64,000 nt of DNA, from positions 43,524,281 to 43,588,280 of the forward strand of contig OX381718.1 in the NCBI GenBank assembly GCA_947462335.1, given 5' to 3'. A model generated the notes under the pieces. It saw nothing but the letters and a program-made list of their open reading frames with translations. It was not told where the DNA came from and searched no databases. The stretch's first letter is position 1. Every line of letters starts with the position of its first letter. Shown in pieces: positions 10,842 through 20,629 of this stretch. Both the position numbers and the translations under genes were made by a program. Origin of the DNA: Harmothoe impar (taxonomy: Eukaryota > Annelida > Polychaeta > Phyllodocida > Polynoidae).

Positions 10842-12338
10842 ATGGTTGGGAAGGCTCCCAAGACCCCGGCGGTCACCACGAGGTCGAAGAGAGCCGCTAA
10901 GGATGGCCCTCCCTCGAGGAAATCGAAGAAAGCCCCGGCACAGCAGGCCCCGGCTACGCCTGTCGCACGTGGGCCCCAGCTTGTCGTACTTGACTCCCCG
11001 GTTCAAGACCTCTCCAACAGGATGGATAAGCTTGACAGCCGGATGGACACTGTAGAAGGTAACTCCTCGCAGATACTGAAGTATGTAAAGTTGCTGGTCC
11101 CACAAGGCCTGGTAGACGACGCCCCGCTCGTCGCCGGCCCCGCCGTCATTCTCCCTACACCGGCCGTCACCCGCCTCGCCCCAGCTGTCACCCATGTTGT
11201 TCCCGGCCCGGCCGCGTCACAGGGCGCTCCACCTGCTGTCAACCCGCCTCTTGGCGCCGTGGACCCGGCGGCGGCCTCGGTGAGTGCCCCTGCAGCAGCT
11301 GTCAACACTGCGGCGCTCCAGAGCATCCTGACGCAGCCTACGCCCGCCGATGTCAACACTGCCCGCCCGGCCCGGGTCAGCACACGGACCACTCCATATG
11401 ACAGGCCAATAGACATGACTACTCGTGATGCTAACAATGACCTGCTCGCCCTCCTCACCCAGGCGGCCCCGGCGGACAGGCCTCAGCCTCTCCCACTTGC
11501 ATTTGGTGAGGGGACAGACCCTGTCGTCACTCAGCAGGTCAACTACCTGCTGAACAACACAGCTCGCCAGATACAGTCGATCAAAGGTAGGCCCGTTCAG
11601 CCTTATGAATATGTCACTAGGGGTCCAGCACAGGTTAACACTGACCTTGCCATACTAGATGTACCAGAATACCTGTACGGCCTTTTTCGCATGATTAAAG
11701 ATGCCCGCACCCCCCAGTTGCATAAGCCCCACCTCACTGTTCACCTGTACCAGCTCATCTGTGACGCTAAAGAATTCGACTGGCAGCAGGTGAGAGAGTG
11801 GAGTGAGGACATCCTTGGTAAGATTGCCACCCAAGAGTATGACTGGAACCAGGATGCTGCTGAAATTCAGGCCCGGAGGTCTGAGAAATCTAGGTCAGCA
11901 TTGGGTAGGCGTTATGCTACAGCTCAGTGCAGCGCCATCCCTGCATCTGCTGCGTTTACCTCCATGCTCATTGGCCTTCAGCCCCCTCGTCAGCCTCAGC
12001 CGGCTCACCAATCTCAGCCTGCTATCGTCTCTCAGTCTGCCCAGGCTGGTGCCAGGTCCAGGCGCCCCAGAGCTAAGCAGTCTACTCAGGGCCGCACTGA
12101 CATCCCCTGTAAGCAGTATAATAAAATGGAGGCCTGCACCAAGCAAGACGGTCATCTAGAGGCAGGGGTGATGCAGGGCCACCACTGTAGCCACTGCAGG
12201 AAATATACGAATACCCTCTACTTCCACCCCAAGTCAGGATGTCGTAATAGAGGTAGGCCTGTGCAGCAACAGGCTCAGTCCATGTTCTACAACTCGTCCT
12301 TTCGAGGGCAGGCCGGACAAGACCGGCCTAACCTCTAA
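10842..12338 (+). CDS. Gag-like ORF1 of Ngaro-like element
   Basis: About 498 residues from the ATG at 10,842; the frame stays open upstream, but this is the first Met. The N-terminus is basic (Lys/Arg-rich at residues 13-31), followed by a short heptad-like, probably coiled-coil segment (about 54-84), a long Pro/Ala/Val-rich linker (about 90-200), a more globular middle, and a C-terminal Cys/His cluster with C423, C432, H438, C449, C452, H462 and C467. This terminal finger resembles those in Gag proteins of DIRS-order elements, so the likely role is RNA binding and particle formation. The frame ends in CTC-TAA at 12,333-12,338, while the pol frame is already open from 12,172. Function is inferred from layout and the finger; I did not recognise a closer family. 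Confidence 0.82.
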   Translation: MVGKAPKTPAVTTRSKRAAKDGPPSRKSKKAPAQQAPATPVARGPQLVVLDSPVQDLSNRMDKLDSRMDTVEGNSSQILKYVKLLVPQGLVDDAPLVAGPAVILPTPAVTRLAPAVTHVVPGPAASQGAPPAVNPPLGAVDPAAASVSAPAAAVNTAALQSILTQPTPADVNTARPARVSTRTTPYDRPIDMTTRDANNDLLALLTQAAPADRPQPLPLAFGEGTDPVVTQQVNYLLNNTARQIQSIKGRPVQPYEYVTRGPAQVNTDLAILDVPEYLYGLFRMIKDARTPQLHKPHLTVHLYQLICDAKEFDWQQVREWSEDILGKIATQEYDWNQDAAEIQARRSEKSRSALGRRYATAQCSAIPASAAFTSMLIGLQPPRQPQPAHQSQPAIVSQSAQAGARSRRPRAKQSTQGRTDIPCKQYNKMEACTKQDGHLEAGVMQGHHCSHCRKYTNTLYFHPKSGCRNRGRPVQQQAQSMFYNSSFRGQAGQDRPNL

Positions 12339-14550
12339 TCTGAGACCGACAGCTCCAGTTTTCATTCCTGCTGACCGGCCTGACCATGGACAGATCCCCC
12401 TCATACCGGTATCCCATGCTGCAGCTCATCTAAACAGTGACCACAGTGTAGGACGACCCCATCGGGGTGATGAGCCTAGCTCCGGCGTGAAACGAGCCTC
12501 AGTTGTTGTGAAGCCCAGCTCAGGCTTGAAACGAGTGTGTGCTACTAGTCCGCCCAGCTCCGGCGTGAAACGAGCTTGTGTTACTAGTGCGCCCAGCTCT
12601 GGCGTAAAACGAGCTTGTGTTATTAGTGCGCCCAGCTCCGGCGTAAAACGAGCTTGTGTTATTAGTGAGCCCAGCTCAGGCCTAAAAAGAGCCTGTGTCA
12701 GCGCTACTCCATCTGCCGCTGGTAGTAGACAGACCAGCCAGGAGACCCAACCCCATGTAGCGAGCGCCTCTATAGCTGCTCGCCTCCAAGCTCTGTCGGG
12801 TTATGTTCCTGACACAGGTGTAATAGACACACCTGTGGGTCTTGGCGAGGTCCAGGACCATCCCCAAACTTGTGCACTGTCCCAGTCGGGCCTACATACC
12901 GCCCCTCTGTACAATGAGTATAATGACAACGGTATAGTGCATGCACATTTGGACTCCCCTATCCCTACACTGGAGGACAAGGTCGCCCACATTAAGATGG
13001 GCCCTACCCCACAGGACTTTGCACCGGTCAGGAAGTCCTATTGGCCGGACATGGACCCCCAGCAGTGGCTTGACTTCCCAGTTTATGCAAGCATTTATTC
13101 TGCAATAAACCTCACGGGTCTGCCCAACCATCTTGGGGCCCGCCTCGAGGTACAATCAGGCCTCCACTTGTCAGCATGGGATGACATGCTGATTGGGTAC
13201 CATGATAACAAGCTGTGTGACTACCTCAGATTTGGCTTCCCGGTAGGGTATACAGCTGGTTTTCCCCCGGATCCAGTCGAAAAGAATCACACCTCTGCAC
13301 TTGACTACCCCGATCATGTCAGGCAGTTCATCACACAAGAGCTGTCACTGGGAGGTATGTTCGGTCCATTCCGTGGCCCACCGTTCACCCCCTGGACCCA
13401 CACTGCCCCCATCATGACTAGGCCCAAGAAGCAGTCTATGGCGAGGCGAGTTATCCTCGACCTCTCATACCCAGATGGCCGAGGAGTCAACGCTGGCATC
13501 ACCAAAAATTGCCTGGAGGGAAAGCCCAACACATACACTCTGCCCTCGGTACAGGACCTGACAGACCAAGTGGTGCGCCTAGGTCCCGCGGCCTATCTTT
13601 GGAAGGCGGACCTAGCTAGGGCCTATATGCAGCTGAGGGTGGATGTAGGAGACACCCCCCTCCTTGGTCTCATTTTTGATGGTATGTACTTCCTCCAGCT
13701 GTGCCCCTCTTTTGGGTGCCGCCTGTCAGGGAGCGCCTGTCAGCGAACAACGAATGCTGTCGTGTATCTCATGAGGAAGGCTGGCTACTGGTCACAGGCG
13801 TACCTAGACGACTTCTGTGGGGCTGCCTCAACCCACGCTGAGGCGCTGGACTCATACAACTACTTCCTCAGCCTCACTGACAAGTTGGGCTTGCAGTTGG
13901 CCCCTGAAAAATGCCAGCCCCCAACACATGCCCTTGAGTGGCTGGGTTTTGGTGTGGACACCATAGCAATGACAGTATCAGTCCCGGACGCAAAAATGGC
14001 TGAGGTGCTTGCTGAATGCTCACAGTGGCTTGAGCTCTACGCCGCCACAAAGAGACAGGTCCAATCACTCGCCGGCAAGTTGGTGCATGTGGCAAAGTGC
14101 ATTCCACATGCAAGGCGCTTCATCTCCCGCATCCTGGAGACCCTGAGATCAGCTCAAGATGGCGCTACCTTGAAGATAGGTGTGTCTTTTAAGGCTGACG
14201 TTAAGTGGTTTACACTTTATGCCCAAAGGTCAAATGGAGTCCACCTCCTCGAACCAGACAATGAACTGTTCCACATATACTGTGACTCGTCGGACACTGG
14301 AGGTGGTGGCCATTCAGCCACCCACTACTACTCCCTGACGTATACCCCCGAACACCTAAAAAGGTATCGTCACACCCATCAGAGGGAGGCTGTAAATCTC
14401 CTTGTCGCGTACAGGTCACTCAAGCCAATGTGCACGACAGGTATGAAGCTAGTCCTCCACACAGACAACCTGTCCTCCAAATATGCGCTGCAGACAGGCC
14501 GTACAAAGGACCCGGTCCTCGCAGCGTGTGCCCGCCAGGTTTTAGCTTGA
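12172..14550 (+). CDS. reverse transcriptase/RNase H (ORF2) of Ngaro-like element
   Basis: The frame is open from 12,172 to the TGA at 14,548-14,550. Counting from the GTG at 12,487, reverse transcriptase motifs are K..R.I.DLS, the first catalytic Asp in WKADLARAY (D375), PSFGCRLS, and YLDD (Y439). RNase H follows with D600 (CDSSDTGGGG), E634 (REAVNLL) and D660 (HTDN). It makes and processes element cDNA. No ATG occurs in frame until about residue 170, and six 13-residue repeats start upstream of the GTG, so translation probably enters from ORF1 by a +1 shift in the 12,172-12,338 overlap. The fourth RNase H Asp lies in another frame beyond the stop (see next entry). Confidence 0.88.
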   Translation, partial: CRATTVATAGNIRIPSTSTPSQDVVIEVGLCSNRLSPCSTTRPFEGRPDKTGLTSNLRPTAPVFIPADRPDHGQIPLIPVSHAAAHLNSDHSVGRPHRGDEPSSGVKRASVVVKPSSGLKRVCATSPPSSGVKRACVTSAPSSGVKRACVISAPSSGVKRACVISEPSSGLKRACVSATPSAAGSRQTSQETQPHVASASIAARLQALSGYVPDTGVIDTPVGLGEVQDHPQTCALSQSGLHTAPLYNEYNDNGIVHAHLDSPIPTLEDKVAHIKMGPTPQDFAPVRKSYWPDMDPQQWLDFPVYASIYSAINLTGLPNHLGARLEVQSGLHLSAWDDMLIGYHDNKLCDYLRFGFPVGYTAGFPPDPVEKNHTSALDYPDHVRQFITQELSLGGMFGPFRGPPFTPWTHTAPIMTRPKKQSMARRVILDLSYPDGRGVNAGITKNCLEGKPNTYTLPSVQDLTDQVVRLGPAAYLWKADLARAYMQLRVDVGDTPLLGLIFDGMYFLQLCPSFGCRLSGSACQRTTNAVVYLMRKAGYWSQAYLDDFCGAASTHAEALDSYNYFLSLTDKLGLQLAPEKCQPPTHALEWLGFGVDTIAMTVSVPDAKMAEVLAECSQWLELYAATKRQVQSLAGKLVHVAKCIPHARRFISRILETLRSAQDGATLKIGVSFKADVKWFTLYAQRSNGVHLLEPDNELFHIYCDSSDTGGGGHSATHYYSLTYTPEHLKRYRHTHQREAVNLLVAYRSLKPMCTTGMKLVLHTDNLSSKYALQTGRTKDPVLAACARQVLA
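12478..12711 (+). repeat. six in-frame 39-bp repeats in ORF2
   Basis: Six 39-bp units, each starting AGCTC(C/A)GGC, encode a 13-residue repeat of the form SSGVKRACVxSxP. All six units keep the ORF2 frame. The first unit starts 9 bp before the GTG at 12,487. Confidence 0.92.
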
Positions 14551-14734
14551 GGCAGCAATTGGTGATCATGATGTCGAAATCAGGCACAAGCCAGGCAGAG
14601 ACATCCCCCTGGCCGATGCCCTCAGTCGTATGTCACAGCCAGCAAAGAAGGACTTCGCTCTCCAGCAGGTTGCCAGTCGAAAACTCCAGCGTGTAGACCC
14701 GGCCCTCCCATGCCCTTTCTTTGCTAGTATATGA
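14551..14734 (+). CDS. RNase H C-terminal tail in +1 frame
   Basis: In the frame one base ahead of ORF2, the sequence right after the ORF2 stop encodes the expected end of a DIRS RNase H domain: DVEIRHKPGRDIPLADALSR, with the last catalytic Asp codon at 14,615-14,617. This frame runs to TGA at 14,732-14,734, which overlaps the recombinase ATG (14,731-14,733) as ATGA. Skipping the first base of the ORF2 TGA keeps the protein continuous with no residue missing. It is either a one-base insertion in this copy or a programmed +1 shift at a stop codon; the sequence alone cannot decide. Confidence 0.75.
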
Positions 14735-15732
14735 CTATTCTGAGACGTGTTGCTGATTCAAACTTTACATCCACAGATACCCCCCTTGGACGTCAAGCGC
14801 TGGCCTCGTACAATGCAGCCCTGACTATAAGGACGGTCAAGAACAAACAAGCTATGGCTAGGATGTACTTAACATTTGCCATATGCTATGGAGTCCCGAT
14901 ACTGGAGCCATCCATTACTGACTGCTGCCTATACCAGCAATATTTGGTAAACTCACTTAAAGCCCCAGCATCAAGAAAGAACTATACATCAGGTGCCCGT
15001 ATCTGGATAGAGGAGAGAGGTGGCGACGGTAGAGCCATGAGGTCTCTTGAAGCAGACCATGTGGCCAAAGGAGGTGAGAGACTGGATCCTCATATACCTA
15101 ACCCGGCACCACCCTTAATGCCAGCTGACCTGGTACTAGCCTGTCAATATCTAGATAAAGCTGCTCAAGGCGCACCTATTAAAGCAGCACTCTGTGTAGG
15201 GTATTTTGCTTTCCTAAGAACATCAAACCTCCTTGCATCAAATGCCCTCATGTGGGGAGGTCCACATACACTGCAAAGAGCTGATATACTTAGTACCCAG
15301 AATGGCCTACAAGTCATCATAAAATCATCTAAAACATTAAAGCCTGGTACTGTCCCAACAGTGCTAACACTACCACGCATCCCGGCATCTCCAGCCTGTC
15401 CTGCATCTGCATGGGATAGGTATGTCGAACAAGTCGAAGGATTACCTGGTAGCCCGGCCTTCACCACTCATGATGGTCTACCCCTCACCACAGCCCAACT
15501 TGTCGCTGTCCTACAAACAGCTTTGACACAAGCTGGATGCCCATATGCACAAGCCATTAGGTCCCATTCAATGAGGAGAGGCGGTGCATGGGCAGCTGTC
15601 GCAGCAGGATGTGATAAACAAGACATAGCCACCCACGGCACATGGGCCTCATCAGCAGGCCTGAAGCCATATATACCTAGTCAGTCCTCCACCAACGTCG
15701 CTAGATCCCTAGCCACTTTATTTGCCCCTTAA
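14731..15732 (+). CDS. tyrosine recombinase (ORF3) of Ngaro-like element
   Basis: 333 residues starting at ATG 14,731, which overlaps the stop of the RNase H tail frame. The N-terminal half is the helical core-binding region. The catalytic region has Arg163 (FLRTSN), a Lys in IIKSSK near residue 200, H279-x-x-R282 (SHSMRRGG), H302 and W305 (THGTW), and the nucleophile Tyr314 (LKPYI). All expected catalytic residues are present and the length is normal for DIRS-order recombinases, so it appears functional. It should integrate the circular cDNA without target duplication. The last codons lie in repeat B1 (the stop is TAA at 15,730-15,732). Confidence 0.93.
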   Translation: MTILRRVADSNFTSTDTPLGRQALASYNAALTIRTVKNKQAMARMYLTFAICYGVPILEPSITDCCLYQQYLVNSLKAPASRKNYTSGARIWIEERGGDGRAMRSLEADHVAKGGERLDPHIPNPAPPLMPADLVLACQYLDKAAQGAPIKAALCVGYFAFLRTSNLLASNALMWGGPHTLQRADILSTQNGLQVIIKSSKTLKPGTVPTVLTLPRIPASPACPASAWDRYVEQVEGLPGSPAFTTHDGLPLTTAQLVAVLQTALTQAGCPYAQAIRSHSMRRGGAWAAVAAGCDKQDIATHGTWASSAGLKPYIPSQSSTNVARSLATLFAP

Positions 15733-15889
15733 ACAAAAAGGACTGACTCAAAGAAGTACCTATACTTATATACCGTATACTATCACCGTCTTAACATGTT
15801 GTTTTAAAATGTATAACCTGTTCTACATGTTTTAAAAAGTTTCTCAGGAATAAACATTCCACAGTATAACAAACGTTTTATTTATCATT
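15727..15889 (+). repeat. B1 repeat of Ngaro-like element
   Basis: 163 bp, matching B2 at 16,170-16,332 with one difference (ACTTATA versus ACTCATA). It contains AATAAA near 15,850, a possible polyadenylation signal, and abuts A2. The B1-A2 junction (TCATT|GTGCG) is the same joint a circular intermediate would carry. Confidence 0.92.
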
Positions 15890-16064
15890 GTGCGTAATGA
15901 AGTATGCATTACGATTAATGATCATAAAGAGTGGAGATAGACTGGAGCGCGCCAAACCCGCCGGATAACACTCAGCGTCCCAAACGGACGCGCCCCCGTG
16001 CGGGCTACTAAGGAACTAACTCTTTTCGCTCTACAACTCAAAGAGCTAACATCTATAATTTGTT
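15890..16064 (+). repeat. A2 repeat of Ngaro-like element
   Basis: 175-bp internal copy of A1, directly following B1. I found no base difference from A1 by eye. Confidence 0.92.
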
Positions 16065-16169
16065 CCCGCCCACCTCCCTTATATACGGACTTAAAAAGGC
16101 ATAAGTTCAAAGAACTTTTATATACCTTTAAAATCATCCAAGGATTAATATAAATTGTGTTTAGGTTAT

Positions 16170-16332
16170 CCTTAAACAAAAAGGACTGACTCAAAGAAGT
16201 ACCTATACTCATATACCGTATACTATCACCGTCTTAACATGTTGTTTTAAAATGTATAACCTGTTCTACATGTTTTAAAAAGTTTCTCAGGAATAAACAT
16301 TCCACAGTATAACAAACGTTTTATTTATCATT
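16170..16332 (+). repeat. B2 terminal repeat of Ngaro-like element
   Basis: Right end of the element. It ends in TTATTTATCATT; the final ATT is shared with the ATT before A1 (10,609-10,611), consistent with a short recombination core and no target duplication. Confidence 0.92.
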
Positions 16333-16414
16333 ATGCCAACCATATAGGGTTGATTCACTCGCAAATGTTTAGTATGATGCATAGTGCATTAAAGCACTAT
16401 GTGGTCCTTAAAAG
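16333..16414. mobile_element. MITE-A copy 8, right part
   Basis: Resumes the interrupted copy with ATGCCAACCATATAGGG and ends AAGCACTATGTGGTCCTTAA, the standard right terminus of the family. Confidence 0.78.
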
Positions 16415-17399
16415 GCCATCATGGTGATGATATACCACTGCCCTTAGGTGACACATGTCTTTACCAATAAATTGTACTATAGCCTTTGGCTTGATGTAAG
16501 TTGAGTTCATTAGGCGACAGGGCAAGTACATAATCCCACATTTGAGGTTAATTAAATTTCATGTTTATTCATTTGTCTATGTTATCTCTTTACAGTACAA
16601 TGACCCAGATAATTAAGTGTAATAGGACAGACCCACATACCCCATTAAACATAAGCTATTAAGTAATTAAATGCTATAGTCTACCTCTATCAAATAATAC
16701 ATAATTCGATGATAATATAAAAGGGATATCCCCATAGTTATGTAGTATATTTAATGGAGTGTAGGGGAACCACAATGTATGTTTATGATTATTGATTACA
16801 CAATTTTAGCAAAACAGGCCTGATCTATATTTAAACCACCACGATTACTCTCAGTATCATTCAGATGTGCATAATTATAACACTCTAGACGACAAGCTAC
16901 TGGTAAATCGGCTTTAGGGAAAATGCCATGCTAAATATATCTCAGGTTTTCTGAACCGAACACCTGAAACAATGACCTAATTCAAGCCTTTTGGCCTAAG
17001 CGAGATTTAGGGGAAGGTATGGTAAGCAACTGTAGATTAGGATGACAGATTATCAACCAAAGAATGAATCTTTCTCCCTGTCAGGAATGTCAAGAGGTCT
17101 ATAGAGATACATAGATCATGGTTAGGCGTCACAGTACATGGGTACAATGATGGAAAAGTCATACCACTATTATCCCTACCATAGAAAGTAGAGATGTATG
17201 GGGTCACATATTCAAGGTTGATCTACTCACAGGGCCAATGACCTGGGATATCATTGTATACCTACTATGTGTGTGTGGTTAGATAGGGACTAACAGTTAA
17301 TGTTGAATAGCATAAGGGAATATCAGTTTTGTTCAGAGTTATTGGCCTACCTTTTACACGCAACTTGCTGGGATGGTGCTTGTGGAATCAGATAGTGGT
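16415..17399. other. gene-less stretch
   Basis: AT-rich DNA with no gene, MITE or R-unit landmark that I could place. Confidence 0.45.
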
Positions 17400-18240
17400 C
17401 ACAGAAGGACTGCATCTCCTCCCACTACCACAGCACTGTGAATGACAGCCTGTCAGGGGGCCCAGAATGAAGCCTAGTAAGGCCGTCGTCTTAGCCTGTG
17501 AAATAGGCTTGATACCCAACGTGGTATCACTACACAGAGCTAAATTCTGCTTCCATTGTTCAGCACAATAGCTCATACAGTGAAACACAAATCTATTATA
17601 ATTATTTTTGGGATGTTTAAAGTACCACCAATCCTGTGATTCCATAGAGCTAGCATAATTGAGAACAAACTCACTCTGACCTGATTCAATGCTGATGTCC
17701 CTGGTGGTGACACTGACAGGAGGACAACTCCGACTACCCTGAACCCTGTGATCAGCAATTGGGGTTCAGCCATCAGGGTGGTAGCCATGATGGATGTACG
17801 CGGCCCACCAGAGAGAACACCCAAGGTCCTGGGTGGTCAGAGCCACAGCCAACCTACTCTCGTTCCCGAATCCTTCCGGAGGAAGGCTCTGGTGACTGCC
17901 ATATGACCTTGAACTTGGAATTTTGCTGGGTTAGGGCAGACTCTGTGGTTAGCTTGGAACCAGCAAACAGGAACCAGAAATGGAAGCAGAAGGTTTGATG
18001 ATAAAACTACCATCAAACATTCTGGTTCCAAGCTAACCACAGGGACTGCCCAAACCCAGCAAAATTCCAAGTTCAAGGTCATATGGCAGTTACCAGAGCC
18101 TTCCTTCGGGAGGATCTTGGAACGAGAGTACAGCCAACCACTGTGTGATAGGCACTGTGGTGACCAGCTGGTGCTGTAATAAGGTTGAGGTTGGGTCAGC
18201 TGGTCCGTCATGATTCAATGGTCCTTATCCTGCAGGCTGA
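17400..18240 (-). repeat. R0: partial R unit, minus orientation
   Basis: Contains the R landmark GAATGAAGCCTAGTAAGGCC at about 17,466 and the following segment CCCTGAACCCTGTGATCAGC, both also found at 27.0-27.2 kb on the same strand and inverted at 31.4 and 37.8 kb. Non-coding. Confidence 0.65.
17855..18130. repeat. 109-bp-arm inverted repeat
   Basis: Arms 17,855-17,963 and 18,022-18,130 are inverted copies of each other with a modest number of mismatches. They begin TACTCTCGTTCC and end AGCTTGGAACCAG. The 58-bp loop holds a smaller hairpin (GTTTGATG / CATCAAAC). Non-coding; could be a foldback element or a local inverted duplication. Confidence 0.85.
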
Positions 18241-19139
18241 GAGGCCAAGCACACTATAGGCCAATCCAGCAAGAAAGGGGGACTTCTCAGAAAAGTTGTT
18301 GATAACGTGTTTGAACATTTCTGAACTGTAACTGATAAATGCATAAAAATAGCCTCAATATCCTGCATTATAATCTAAACTATTTGAAAGATATCGAATT
18401 TTGGAAATATAGGAATGACAGACAATGTTATGAAGATTCTATGATTCTAAGATTTCCCCCCGAAAAAGTCAGCCTTTCTTCGTACATGAGTCTATCATCA
18501 GTAGGGCCTACATAGCCTACAAAGGGGGTTCGAGGCAGATCCAGCCACCATGCAATAGGTGCTGTATTCATCACCTGGGAGGAATAGGGTTGGGGTTGAG
18601 TCAGCTGCTCATCTATAGGCTAACCCTGAGATCTGATGGAGAGAATGATGCAATCTGGTGCATGGGATCTCTAGAGCTGGGCCTGAGAGTCCAGGTGTTC
18701 AATGAACCAATTAGGTGCAATCAGTCAGTATCGGTCAGCTTTTGGTCACTATATATTAGTCACTATCAGTCCATTGGTTGACTTGGGTGCTCACATTTTC
18801 TAATTTTGAAGACAAATAAACTCTTAAGTACTTAAAACGCCATAAAAATAATTTTATAAGCACCCAGGGCGCTTAATACGTCGAATACGGTATTGACATT
18901 TAGATAATCCATCCATAGCAGTCAGGAAGGGAGAAACTGCTCTTGGACAATTAGTGATACTATACACTCACCAACCCAGCAAGTCCATTATTAGATGTAG
19001 GTTATTATGACCTTCAGGCTATAACATAACTATTCCTCAATATTATCTGTACAATATCATTATTTAGAATTCAAATACTTCACTTAATAGCCCTTATATC
19101 AGCAAAAGTAATTATATTATGATATATATGCTGTATCAC
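18241..19139. other. R-block spacer, no gene
   Basis: Contains a weak second match to the R start near 18,540-18,600 (CCAGCCACCATGCAATAGG, compare 27,235), otherwise unassigned AT-rich DNA. Confidence 0.4.
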
Positions 19140-20629
19140 TGGATATACCGTTCTTTCTCGCGTTCTTTATTCCTGTTGTACAGCCTTTGCAGGTTAACGT
19201 TATTATATGAACAACATTGCACAGGCTGTACAAAATATCAATGTGCAACACCTAACCAAATGTCACCTTCCTGATAATATGGCCTGGATTTAACTAATGG
19301 GATTGGTTTTTTCTTGGGAATGAGAATTCTTGGATGGGAGTTAAGTAGAGTTAGTCAATTTGCTGCAGGGCAGCTCAAATTCTAGAATTCTAGTATCACT
19401 GCTTGAATGATAATACTGGTATGGCTCTGTAAAATGGAGGTGGAATATAGATGCTTAAAGCGTTGATAAATGTGTATGTGAGGTCACTTTGTTCATATTA
19501 TCACAACGCCATTGTATGGTAAATCATCACCTAAACTGCCCAACCTCATTCTAACTGCAAATTAGGTGGGCCATTATCCATCTAATGTACAAGAGTTCCC
19601 CTAGGGTTTCTTTTATCTTGAAGATCTGAGCCAGGACCAATGAGCGTTTCCTCCAACGCTAATTGTGTAAAGCAAGAACTACACAGCGCTATATAGCCTA
19701 TGACCAGGGACTGGCCTTAAGCATTATTTAGGATGGCTCTAAACCTGTCTTCGGAGGCAGGCCTCTGCCTAAAGTCTGATTTAGGAGAAAGGTGGTCTTG
19801 TTGCTGAGAGAGTAGGAGGGAGCCATGAACAGGGGATCGAGAGAGGGTTGGACAGAGATAAAGGCAGGGAGATAAAGGTGGGGGGGGGGGGGGGGACAGG
19901 AACTATGGATTCAAGTGAGAGAAGGGCTGGGTGGGGGCGGCCAGGCACAACAAGGGGTAAGCTAAGTAGGAGCAGGAGGAGAAGAGCACTGGTTTCATGG
20001 AGGGAGCCAAGTAAGAGCCCTTAGCCAGGCCTAAATCCATTTAGGCTGGTAATCTACCAGGGCTAACCTGGTCAAACTAAGTGACCACCAGTGATCACTA
20101 CGCTCAGCCAATCATGATTAACTGGCCTCTGGTCAGTCAACACACTGGACCCTAAGTTGGGTGAGGTTCTACATACACAAGAGGAGCTCCAATGCTGATC
20201 TGTCCTCTTCCGGTAAATTGCTCCTAATCCCTAGCAATTAGTTCTCATTTGCCTCATTTTCACCAATGAATAATGAATTGTAGATAAACCACAGCTGTTG
20301 TGAGAGTATTGACTTTCATGTACTTCTCTCTTTCGATGACTGACAATATAGCGAAGGGCATATCACTGGGATGACCTCCAAAAAGCAATTTTACTTTACA
20401 TTACTTGAAATCCAAAAGACATCACCAAAGGTTAGATCGATGAAGGGTTAATACGGATAGGTTATTACATAGAGGGAACTATCAATTTAACAAGGTGGAT
20501 TAGGTTTTAAAAAAAGTGTGAGATTATGTGGTCCCAATATTAAGGGGAGGTAGGTTAATCTTTTTTAATCTCTATGGATTTTTCTTCACATAGGTGTAGT
20601 CAGGAATATATCATGGACAGAGTCAGAGA

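Larger units (their letters stand above)
10612..16332 (+). mobile_element. complete Ngaro-like DIRS retrotransposon with split direct repeats
   Basis: A 5.7-kb element: A1 (10,612-10,786), Gag-like ORF, RT/RNase H ORF, tyrosine recombinase ORF, B1 (15,727-15,889), A2 (15,890-16,064), a 105-bp unique spacer, B2 (16,170-16,332). The A1-ORFs-B1-A2-B2 order is the split-direct-repeat layout known for Ngaro and PAT elements. The lack of a methyltransferase domain after RNase H points to Ngaro rather than PAT or DIRS1. A1 and A2 look identical over 175 bp and B1/B2 differ by one base over 163 bp, so insertion was recent. There is no target duplication, as expected for recombinase-mediated insertion. 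The element is visibly more GC-rich than its surroundings. It lies inside a MITE-A copy. Confidence 0.92.

Noticed and set aside
12487..12489. GTG as the real start of ORF2
   Set aside because: Eukaryotic initiation at GTG is rare, and the in-frame repeats begin upstream of it.
14430..14696. 88-codon frame overlapping the end of ORF2
   Set aside because: It is a different frame from both ORF2 and the RNase H tail and has no motif.
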